Assembly: GCA_024278155.1 (NCBI GenBank)
Contig: JAJRTT010000060.1
Span: 1-5,057 of the forward strand
Length of the DNA: 5,057 nucleotides
Direction: 5' to 3'
Origin: Bacteroidota bacterium
Lineage (GTDB): Bacteria; Bacteroidota; Bacteroidia; Bacteroidales; JAADJA01
Part shown: in pieces, positions 1 through 5,057 of the stretch
How the letters are laid out: the number at the start of each line of letters is the position of its first letter
Numbering within the stretch: the first letter of the stretch is position 1
Program-made: the position numbers and the translations under genes
Notes under the pieces: model-generated
What the model saw: only the letters and a program-made list of their open reading frames with translations
What the model was told of the DNA's origin: nothing
The model's database searches: none

Positions 1-387
1 GCATTTGGGTTCGGGTGTACCAAGGATTTTACGAGCCTACCCCAAAAATTGCTTTAAGTTTACCGCAAATTTTTTGCGTATGACGTTTATGTCTTATGAA
101 CCTGTTTATTTGGATAAGGGAAAAAAATCAAAAGGCAATATAACAGATAGCCCTATAGTGGCTCAATAGGTGGTGCAATAGGTGGTGCAAAGAATCTAAC
201 AAAAAGGCAAAAAGAAATTTACAATTTAATTAAAGGAGACAATAAAATAAGTTACAAAGCTATTGTAGAGAAGCTTAACATTAATGAACCAGCAGTAACC
301 AAACATATTGGCACATTAAAAGCAAAAGGGGCAATAGAAAGAATTGGAGGTACGAGGGGATATTGGAAAGTTAAAAATATAATATAG
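1..387 (+). pseudogene. 3' end of ATP-binding/winged-helix protein gene (HATPase_c_4 type), frameshifted
   Basis: The gene runs in from the left edge, so its N-terminal part (in this family usually an AlbA_2 DNA-binding domain plus a GHKL-type ATPase domain) is not visible. Frame 2 is open from base 2 to the TAG at 167-169. It encodes a stretch containing GSGVPRILRAYPK and FTANFLRMTF, which resembles the end of the HATPase_c_4 domain of RecG-like predicted regulators. Frame 1 is open from 151 to the TAG at 385-387. It encodes a Gly-Ala linker (IGGAIGGAK) and a winged helix-turn-helix: LTKRQKEIYNLI, then SYKAIVEKLNI, a recognition helix around EPAVTKHIGTLK, and a wing ending GYWKV. The two frames together make one family-like C-terminus, so a one-base loss (or two-base gain) between 151 and 166 is inferred. 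The frame-1 part has no ATG, GTG or TTG start of its own. The protein was probably a DNA-binding regulator; its target is unknown. A sequencing error is the main alternative. Confidence 0.75.
164..187 (+). repeat. Two perfect tandem copies of a 12-base unit (IGGA linker)
   Basis: The unit CAATAGGTGGTG occurs at 164-175 and 176-187 and is followed by CAA, the start of a third copy. Read in frame 1 it encodes Ile-Gly-Gly-Ala twice, the flexible linker between the ATPase and winged-helix domains of the broken gene. A unit of 12 is a multiple of three, so a change in copy number alters linker length without changing frame. It therefore cannot by itself explain the neighbouring frameshift. Confidence 0.85.
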
Positions 388-1368
388 ATGTACAAAATAA
401 AAAAAATAGGCATTCTCACTTCCGGTGGTGATTCCCCGGGAATGAACGCAGCCATAAGGGCAGTAGTACGTACCGGGATTTATCACGGCCTGGAAGTTTA
501 TGGGATAATGGACGGATACAATGGCTTGATAAGAAATGAGTTCATCCATCTAAAAAGCCATTCCGTATCAAACATCATCCAACGGGGCGGCACCATTTTA
601 AAAACTGCCCGCAGTATGGAATTCTTGGAAAAAGCCGGACGGCAAAAAGCTTATGAGCATTTAAAGATGCATGGGCTGGATGCCCTTGTCGTTATTGGTG
701 GAAACGGCACTTTTACCGGAGCCAATGTTTTTATCAATGAATTTGATTTCCCGATCATGGGTGCGCCCGGGACAATCGACAACGACCTTTACGGAACCGA
801 CCTGACCATTGGTTACGACACGGCGGTGAACACGGTCATGCAGGCCGTTGACAAAATCCGTGATACGGCCGCTTCCCACAACCGCCTGTTTTTTATTGAG
901 GTCATGGGGCGTGATGCCGGGTTTATTGCACTTCGCAGCGGAATTGCCACCGGGGCCGAAGACATTCTCGTACCTGAAACTGTCACCTACATTGATGAGC
1001 TGGTCGAAATACTGGAAAAAGGTTTCCGGCACAATAAAAAGTCAGGGATCATTATCGTGGCCGAAGGGGACGATGCCGGGGGAGCTTTCGAGATTGCCCG
1101 GAAAGTGAAAGAGAAATATGACCAATACGACACACGTGTGACCATACTCGGGCATTTGCAACGAGGTGGTTCGCCCACGGCAACCGACAGGATTTTGGCC
1201 AGCACCCTTGGTTACGGGGCAGTTACGGCACTTCTGGAAGGCCGCCGGGGCGAAATGGTCGGATTGCTGAACCGGGAAATCGCCTACACCTCTTTTGAAA
1301 AAGCCATCAAGCACCATAAAGGGATCAAGCAGGAGTTGCTGGATATTGCGAGGATACTTTCTTCGTGA
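388..1368 (+). CDS. pfkA: ATP-dependent 6-phosphofructokinase
   Basis: This cytoplasmic glycolytic enzyme converts fructose 6-phosphate and ATP to fructose 1,6-bisphosphate and ADP. Its 326 residues are close to the 320 of E. coli PfkA. Visible motifs are GGDSPGMN (13-20, nucleotide site), RGGTILKTAR (66-75), GGNGT (104-108), PGTIDND (127-133, with Asp131 matching the E. coli catalytic base Asp127), MGR (173-175), Glu226, and HLQRGGSP (256-263) with Arg250, His256 and Arg259 for sugar-phosphate binding. Gly107 and Gly128 occupy the positions that are Asp and Lys in pyrophosphate-dependent enzymes, so ATP is the expected donor. The odd point is Asn106, where E. coli has the Mg-linked Asp103. 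The ATG follows directly on the TAG of the upstream remnant. It is the only plausible start, because the next Met lies inside the first motif. No Shine-Dalgarno sits at normal spacing (a GGAGG at 346-350 is too far away), as is common in Bacteroidota. Confidence 0.97.
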   Translation: MYKIKKIGILTSGGDSPGMNAAIRAVVRTGIYHGLEVYGIMDGYNGLIRNEFIHLKSHSVSNIIQRGGTILKTARSMEFLEKAGRQKAYEHLKMHGLDALVVIGGNGTFTGANVFINEFDFPIMGAPGTIDNDLYGTDLTIGYDTAVNTVMQAVDKIRDTAASHNRLFFIEVMGRDAGFIALRSGIATGAEDILVPETVTYIDELVEILEKGFRHNKKSGIIIVAEGDDAGGAFEIARKVKEKYDQYDTRVTILGHLQRGGSPTATDRILASTLGYGAVTALLEGRRGEMVGLLNREIAYTSFEKAIKHHKGIKQELLDIARILSS

Positions 1369-1389
1369 TAATTGGACTAATAAAAATCG

Positions 1390-1397
1390 TAACTTTG
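1390..1397 (+). promoter_or_regulatory. Bacteroidota-type -7 promoter element upstream of the toxin-antitoxin remnant
   Basis: TAACTTTG matches the TAnnTTTG -7 consensus of Bacteroidota housekeeping promoters exactly, and lies 16 bases before the antitoxin ATG. The matching upstream element is weak: the nearest TTG, at 1372-1374, leaves a 15-base spacer, shorter than usual. It sits in the short gap after pfkA, where a promoter for the downstream pair would be expected. It is a sequence match only. Confidence 0.5.
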
Positions 1398-1413
1398 TGT
1401 TAAATTTATCAAA

Positions 1414-1659
1414 ATGGAATTACAAGTAAATATTGGCGTTGACCAGGTAATTAACCTGATAAGGCAATTGCCGTAAGATCAAAGATTAATGGTCAAAAAA
1501 GAACTGGATCAAGAAGTAATAACAAACGATAAAAGTTTTGAGGATAAAGACTTGACCGAATTATTATTAGAGGGTCCTATTATGAGCGATGAAGAAGAAA
1601 CCAGATTTACGGATTTCAATAATGATTTCGAGAAATGGACAAAAAAATTATCTGTTTAG
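1414..1659 (+). pseudogene. Antitoxin-like gene, interrupted by an in-frame TAA
   Basis: From the ATG at 1414 one frame runs to the TAG at 1657-1659 with a single interruption, a TAA at codon 21 (1474-1476). Read through that stop it gives about 81 residues: a start MELQVNIGVDQVINLIRQLP, then DQRLMVKKELDQE, an acidic middle, and a C-terminus FEKWTKKLSV. Small size, acidic character, a basic/aromatic tail, and a 25-base overlap with a PIN-domain toxin are typical of type II antitoxins that precede vapC-like genes. The family is not named with certainty. The stop could come from one C-to-T change in a CAA Gln codon, or from GAA. Restart at the ATG at 1489 would give a 56-residue C-terminal piece that might still bind toxin. 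The palindrome GGCAATTGCC (1463-1472) lies just before the stop. Confidence 0.65.
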
Positions 1660-2024
1660 ACACTTCTATATTAATAGAGTATTATCGAAAAAAGGACAAA
1701 TCAAAAACAAAATTTGTCCAATTGTCCAAAAACTATTCTTTTGGCATTTCTGTTATCGTCAATTTTGAAATACTGGCCGGCATAAATAAAGGTCAACAAG
1801 AATTCTGTAACCACGTTTTTAAAAAGATCAAGATATTCCCCTTAGAGGAGAAAGATATTGAAATTGCGGCCCAAATCCTAAGAAGTTAAAAAAAAAGAAA
1901 TAAGTTAATAGGTCTGAAAGATATATTAATTGCTTCAAGTGCAATCATCAGGGATTTACCACTTTCCACTTTGAATCTCAAAGATTTTGGGAGAATTGAA
2001 AACATTAAAATCATTTATGCTTAA
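1635..2024 (+). pseudogene. VapC-like PIN-domain toxin gene, interrupted by an in-frame TAA
   Basis: PIN-domain toxins are Mg-dependent ribonucleases that cut tRNA or other RNA and are held inactive by the partner antitoxin. The ATG at 1635 opens an 84-codon frame ending at the TAA at 1887-1889. It contains the first two acidic sites: Asp9 in LDTSILIEYY and Glu45 in VNFEIL. The same frame then continues without interruption to the TAA at 2022-2024. It encodes LIGLKDILIASSAI, which carries the third conserved Asp (Asp96 of the extended frame), then LPLSTLNLKDF and a final strand IENIKIIYA. The extended product would be about 129 residues with one internal stop, a normal VapC length. One T-to-A change from TTA (Leu) explains the stop. 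The short product lacks the third acidic residue and the last part of the fold, so it is inferred to be inactive. The tail has no ATG for restart. Confidence 0.8.
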
Positions 2025-2086
2025 GTATTTTGATAAAGCAAGAACAAACTTTCAATTCGATTTAATACATCAATGATAATTTTCCA

Positions 2087-4579
2087 ATGGAACGCACAAC
2101 CTATTTTGTCGAAGTCATCCTTCCGCTGCCTGTCCCCGGTTTGTTTACTTACCGTGTTCCATATGAAATGAACGCATCCATCGGGAAATGGAAACGGGTG
2201 GTAGTGCAATTTGGGAAAAAGAAAATTTACACGGCCATTGTTGTCAATATCCATGAAACGCCCCCGCCCAATTATTCCGTGAAATACATCCTTTCCATCC
2301 TCGACCAAAAACCGGTGATGAACAACATCCAGTACGGTTTCTGGAAATGGATAGCAGATTACTATATGAGCGAACCGGGAGAGGTTATGAACGTGGCCAT
2401 CCCCTCGGCACTAAAGTTGGCAAGCGAATCGAAGATTGTGATGAACCCCGATTTTGATGGAGATTACGATGCCCTGGGCGAAAAGGAATACCTTGTTGCC
2501 GAAGCCCTTGACATACAGAAACAATTGACCCTTACCGAAGTCGAGAACATTGTAGAACAGAAAAAAGTAATCCCTCTTATCAAAACACTCATCGAAAAAA
2601 GGCTGGTATTGATGGAGGAGGAGCTAAAGGAAAAATACAAGCCAAAAATTGAAACCTATATCCGCTTAACGCCCGGATACAGGGATGAAAAAAAGCTGGG
2701 GGAACTGTTCGGCCAACTGGAAAAGCGGGCTTACAAACAAATGGAAACACTAATGGCTTATATCCAGCTCTCCGGTTTTGGCAGGGAAAATGAAAAGAAA
2801 GTAAGGAAAAAGGATTTGACCATAAAAATAGAGAAATCCAATTCTGCCATCAATTCACTTGTCAAAAAAGAGGTGTTGGAAGTTTATAAGGAAACAATCA
2901 GTCGTTTGGAAGATTTTGAAGCCAGCTCGCAACCCGAAAACATCGACCTAAGCGAAACCCAATCCCTTGCCCTCAAAGAAATACAGGAAGGTTTGGCAGA
3001 AAAAGAAGTGGCTTTGTTTCACGGTGTGACTTCCAGTGGCAAAACAGAGGTTTACATCAAGCTCATCGAGGAAGCCCTGCAAAAGGGAAAGCAGGTTTTG
3101 TACCTACTTCCGGAAATTGCCCTCACCACGCAAATCATCAACCGTCTTCGGAAATACTTTGGAAACCGTGTGGGCGTTTATCATTCAAAATACAACGAAA
3201 ACGAACGTCTGGAAATCTGGAACAATGTACTGAACCCAGGTGCCGATGATTTGGAGACTTCCAATTTCAAGGTCATCCTTGGCCCCCGCTCCGCCCTTTT
3301 CCTCCCGTTTAGCAATCTGGGTTTGATAATCGTGGATGAGGAACACGATCAATCGTACAAACAATATAATCCGGCTCCCCGCTATAATGCCCGTGATGCG
3401 GCTGTCGTTTTGGCCAAAATGCACAATGCCCCTATCCTGTTAGGTTCTGCCACCCCATCTCTGGAAAGTTATTACAATACAAAAACCGGGAAGTACGCCC
3501 TGGTAAACCTTCACAATCGTTATGGCGATGTTTTGATGCCCGAGATTTTTGTGGCCGACCTGAAAAAGGAAACACGGCAACGGACCATGAAATCACATTT
3601 TTCTTCCTTTCTGCTGGAACACATCAATGAAGCTTTAAAGGAAAAAGAACAGGTAATCCTGTTCCAAAACCGAAGAGGGTTTTCCTTGCGCCTGGAATGC
3701 GACACCTGTAATTGGATGCCCGAATGTAAAAACTGTGATGTGACACTTATTTACCATAAACATTTCAATCAGTTAAAATGCCATTATTGCGGATATTCGA
3801 GGCGTGTACCCGAAAGATGCGATTCCTGTGGTAGCACCCACTTGCACATGAAGGGTTTTGGTACCGAAAAAATCGAAGACGACCTAAGTATTCTTTATCC
3901 CGATGCAAAAATAAGGCGGATGGATTTGGACACCACCCGTTCGAAAAACGCCTATCAAAACATCATTACCGATTTTGAAGAGGGGAGGATCGACATCCTT
4001 GTGGGGACGCAAATGGTGACCAAGGGCCTGGACTTTGACAATGTGAGCATCGTGGGGATATTGAATGCCGACAGCCTGATAAGTTTCCCCGATTTCCGTT
4101 CTTTTGAGCGCAGTTTCCAGTTAATGTCGCAGGTGAGCGGAAGGGCGGGCCGGAAAAGCAAAAGGGGAAAAGTGATTATCCAGACTTTCAACCCTTACCA
4201 CTCCGTTATCCGCAATGTGATCGACCATGATTACCTTGCCATGTACAACAGCCAGATACTGGAAAGGCGCAATTTCAAATACCCGCCCTTCTACCGCCTT
4301 ATCCAATTGCAGTTGAAACACAAGGACCCACGCATCCTCAATGAAGCCGCTCGGGAACTGGCCATTATGCTTCGGCAAATCCTCGGCAACCGGATACTTG
4401 GCCCCGAATACCCAATGGTCTCGCGCATCCGAAACCTCTACCTTAAAAACATCCTGATCAAACTGGAAAAACCGGAGCTAAAAAAACACAAAGCCCAAAT
4501 TTCAAAAACCATTGATACCTTCAGGGGACAAGCGGCTTTTAAATCTATCAGGGTTGCTGTGGACGTGGATCCGGTATAG
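2087..4579 (+). CDS. priA: Primosomal protein N', replication restart 3'-5' DNA helicase
   Basis: PriA recognises stalled or collapsed replication forks in the cytoplasm, unwinds the lagging-strand side with ATP, and helps reload the replicative helicase. Domains in order: N-terminal 3'-end-binding domain (about 1-105), a winged-helix region enlarged compared with E. coli (about 110-280), and the helicase core. The core has Walker A GVTSSGKT (313-320, Lys319), DEEH (417-420), an aromatic-rich loop DQSYKQYNPAPRY (421-433), GSATPS (453-458), QNRRGF (527-532), GTQMVTKGLDF (640-650) and QVSGRAGR (682-689). Eight zinc-binding cysteines are inserted in the core: 538, 541, 547, 550, 565, 568, 578 and 581. 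The C-terminal domain ends VDVDPV, as is usual in the family. At 830 residues it is longer than the 732 of E. coli; longer forms are usual in Bacteroidota. The start gives the conserved opening TTYFVEVILPLPVPGLFTY. All key residues are present, and it appears intact. Confidence 0.98.
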   Translation: MERTTYFVEVILPLPVPGLFTYRVPYEMNASIGKWKRVVVQFGKKKIYTAIVVNIHETPPPNYSVKYILSILDQKPVMNNIQYGFWKWIADYYMSEPGEVMNVAIPSALKLASESKIVMNPDFDGDYDALGEKEYLVAEALDIQKQLTLTEVENIVEQKKVIPLIKTLIEKRLVLMEEELKEKYKPKIETYIRLTPGYRDEKKLGELFGQLEKRAYKQMETLMAYIQLSGFGRENEKKVRKKDLTIKIEKSNSAINSLVKKEVLEVYKETISRLEDFEASSQPENIDLSETQSLALKEIQEGLAEKEVALFHGVTSSGKTEVYIKLIEEALQKGKQVLYLLPEIALTTQIINRLRKYFGNRVGVYHSKYNENERLEIWNNVLNPGADDLETSNFKVILGPRSALFLPFSNLGLIIVDEEHDQSYKQYNPAPRYNARDAAVVLAKMHNAPILLGSATPSLESYYNTKTGKYALVNLHNRYGDVLMPEIFVADLKKETRQRTMKSHFSSFLLEHINEALKEKEQVILFQNRRGFSLRLECDTCNWMPECKNCDVTLIYHKHFNQLKCHYCGYSRRVPERCDSCGSTHLHMKGFGTEKIEDDLSILYPDAKIRRMDLDTTRSKNAYQNIITDFEEGRIDILVGTQMVTKGLDFDNVSIVGILNADSLISFPDFRSFERSFQLMSQVSGRAGRKSKRGKVIIQTFNPYHSVIRNVIDHDYLAMYNSQILERRNFKYPPFYRLIQLQLKHKDPRILNEAARELAIMLRQILGNRILGPEYPMVSRIRNLYLKNILIKLEKPELKKHKAQISKTIDTFRGQAAFKSIRVAVDVDPV

Positions 4580-4628
4580 TTTATACGAAATTGGCCCTTT
4601 GCTTTCTTACATTGTGAAATGAAAATTG

Positions 4629-4636
4629 TATTTTTG
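4629..4636 (+). promoter_or_regulatory. Bacteroidota-type -7 promoter element upstream of the RhuM-like gene
   Basis: TATTTTTG fits TAnnTTTG exactly and ends 24 bases before the ATG at 4661, which would leave a short leader. No good -33 element is at standard spacing: a TTTG at 4598-4601 is about 27 bases upstream and a TTG at 4612-4614 about 14. The gap after priA is only 81 bases, so this would give the accessory gene a promoter separate from priA. It is a sequence match only, in AT-rich DNA where chance matches occur. Confidence 0.4.
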
Positions 4637-4660
4637 ACCATCGTTTAGGATAATGGGACT

Positions 4661-5053
4661 ATGAAAGAGAACCAACAATTAGAAAAATTTTCAAACTTTG
4701 TTATTTTCCAAACATCAACGGGCAAAGTAAACATTGATGTCTTTTTCCAAAATGACACATTGTGGCTTACCCAAAAGAAAATGGCAGAGCTTTTTGAGAA
4801 AGGGAGAAGCACAATATCTGAACACTTAAATAATATTTTCGGAGAAGGTGAACTCGATGAAAATTCAATATGTCGGTATTTCCGACATACTGCCAAAGAT
4901 GGCAAATTATACAACACGAAATATTATAACCTTAGGGCAATTACGGCCATCGGTTACCGAGTGAATTCGCACCGGGCAACGGGATTCAGGATAATACAAG
5001 ACAAAAACTACGTTTCTGATTTTGACAAAGAAATTAGAAGACTTCAACAATAA
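4661..5053 (+). CDS. RhuM-family protein, shortened by an apparent internal deletion
   Basis: Residues 1-108 match the N-terminal half of RhuM-family proteins (named after rhuM on Salmonella pathogenicity island 3; function poorly known). They include a strand-rich start with GKVNIDVFF, the helix-turn-helix WLTQKKMAELFEKGRSTIS (35-53), GELDENS (63-69), a DGK..NT..YNLRAI segment, and GYRVNSHRAT (98-107). Family members normally continue after FRI with WAT and reach about 330-345 residues. Here FRI (109-111) is followed at once by IQDKNYVSDFDKEIRRLQQ, which from memory resembles the extreme C-terminal tail of the same family. An in-frame loss of roughly 200 codons, perhaps by recombination between two short FR-coding stretches, is inferred. 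The frame is intact and could yield a stable DNA-binding mini-protein. A weak ribosome-binding match, AGGA (4647-4650), lies 10 bases upstream. The alternative is a naturally short relative. Confidence 0.75.
   Translation: MKENQQLEKFSNFVIFQTSTGKVNIDVFFQNDTLWLTQKKMAELFEKGRSTISEHLNNIFGEGELDENSICRYFRHTAKDGKLYNTKYYNLRAITAIGYRVNSHRATGFRIIQDKNYVSDFDKEIRRLQQ
4869..4889 (+). repeat. Inverted repeat with 8-base perfect arms inside the RhuM-like gene
   Basis: TATGTCGG (4869-4876) and CCGACATA (4882-4889) are exact reverse complements around a five-base TATTT loop. The hairpin lies inside the coding frame (residues CRYFRHT) and has no T-run after it, so it is not an intrinsic terminator. It may be chance, an operator-like site or an mRNA hairpin. 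Confidence 0.6.
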
Positions 5054-5057
5054 AAGC

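Noticed and set aside
121..127. A7 run as the point of the frameshift in the upstream ATPase gene
   Set aside because: A shift into frame 1 at the A7 run would meet the TAG at 148-150, so the shift must occur after 150.
151..387. A separate small winged-helix regulator gene in frame 1
   Set aside because: The frame contains no ATG, GTG or TTG start, and it matches the C-terminal domain of the same family as the preceding frame-2 segment.
661..1317. Open frames on the opposite strand and in other frames within pfkA and priA
   Set aside because: They overlap strongly conserved genes, have no recognisable domains, and read as shadows of the real coding frames.
1463..1472. GGCAATTGCC palindrome as an antitoxin operator
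   Set aside because: It lies inside the coding frame, is short, and occurs once; chance is the simpler explanation.
1474..1889. TAA read as an amino acid (altered genetic code) in the antitoxin and toxin frames
   Set aside because: pfkA and priA contain no in-frame TAA, no bacterial code that reassigns TAA is known to me, and simple nonsense mutations explain both stops.
1888..1896. A9 run as a slippage site that could rescue the PIN toxin by transcriptional or ribosomal slippage
   Set aside because: The stop TAA consists of T1887 plus the first As of the run. Slippage within the run leaves T followed by As, so the stop stays. The frame is also the same on both sides, so no shift is needed.
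2026..2032. TATTTTG as a -7 element for priA
   Set aside because: It is one base short of TAnnTTTG and has no upstream TTTG at suitable spacing; too weak in AT-rich DNA.
4580..4660. Terminator after priA
   Set aside because: No stem-loop followed by a T-run is visible in this 81-base gap.

Overview
The window looks like a chromosomal segment from a member of the Bacteroidota, possibly a Marinilabiliales/Bacteroidia-type organism. The evidence is the style of the PfkA and PriA proteins (an 830-residue PriA with an enlarged winged-helix region), perfect TAnnTTTG -7 promoter elements, weak Shine-Dalgarno signals, and accessory genes of types common in that phylum. This placement is inferred from protein and promoter style, not from a database search.

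Layout, all on the + strand. Bases 1-387 hold the 3' end of an ATP-binding/winged-helix protein gene (HATPase_c_4 type) carrying a one-base frameshift. Its stop codon directly abuts pfkA (388-1368, 6-phosphofructokinase, intact). A VapBC-like toxin-antitoxin pair follows. The antitoxin frame (1414-1659) and the overlapping PIN-domain toxin frame (1635-2024) are each interrupted by one in-frame TAA. Next is priA (2087-4579, replication-restart helicase, intact). The window ends with a 130-residue RhuM-family protein (4661-5053), which appears to be an N-terminal helix-turn-helix domain joined in frame to the extreme C-terminal tail, with the middle of the protein missing.

The two housekeeping genes are intact and unrelated in pathway: glycolysis and restart of stalled replication forks. 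The accessory genes before, between and after them all look damaged, by three kinds of lesion: frameshift, nonsense and internal deletion. The best reading is that accessory genes were acquired between core genes and are now decaying. I found no RNA genes, CRISPR array, insertion sequence or convincing intrinsic terminator. I see no complete new system here. The points most worth checking are the shortened RhuM protein, the doubly inactivated toxin-antitoxin pair, and an Asp-to-Asn change at the Mg-binding position of PfkA.
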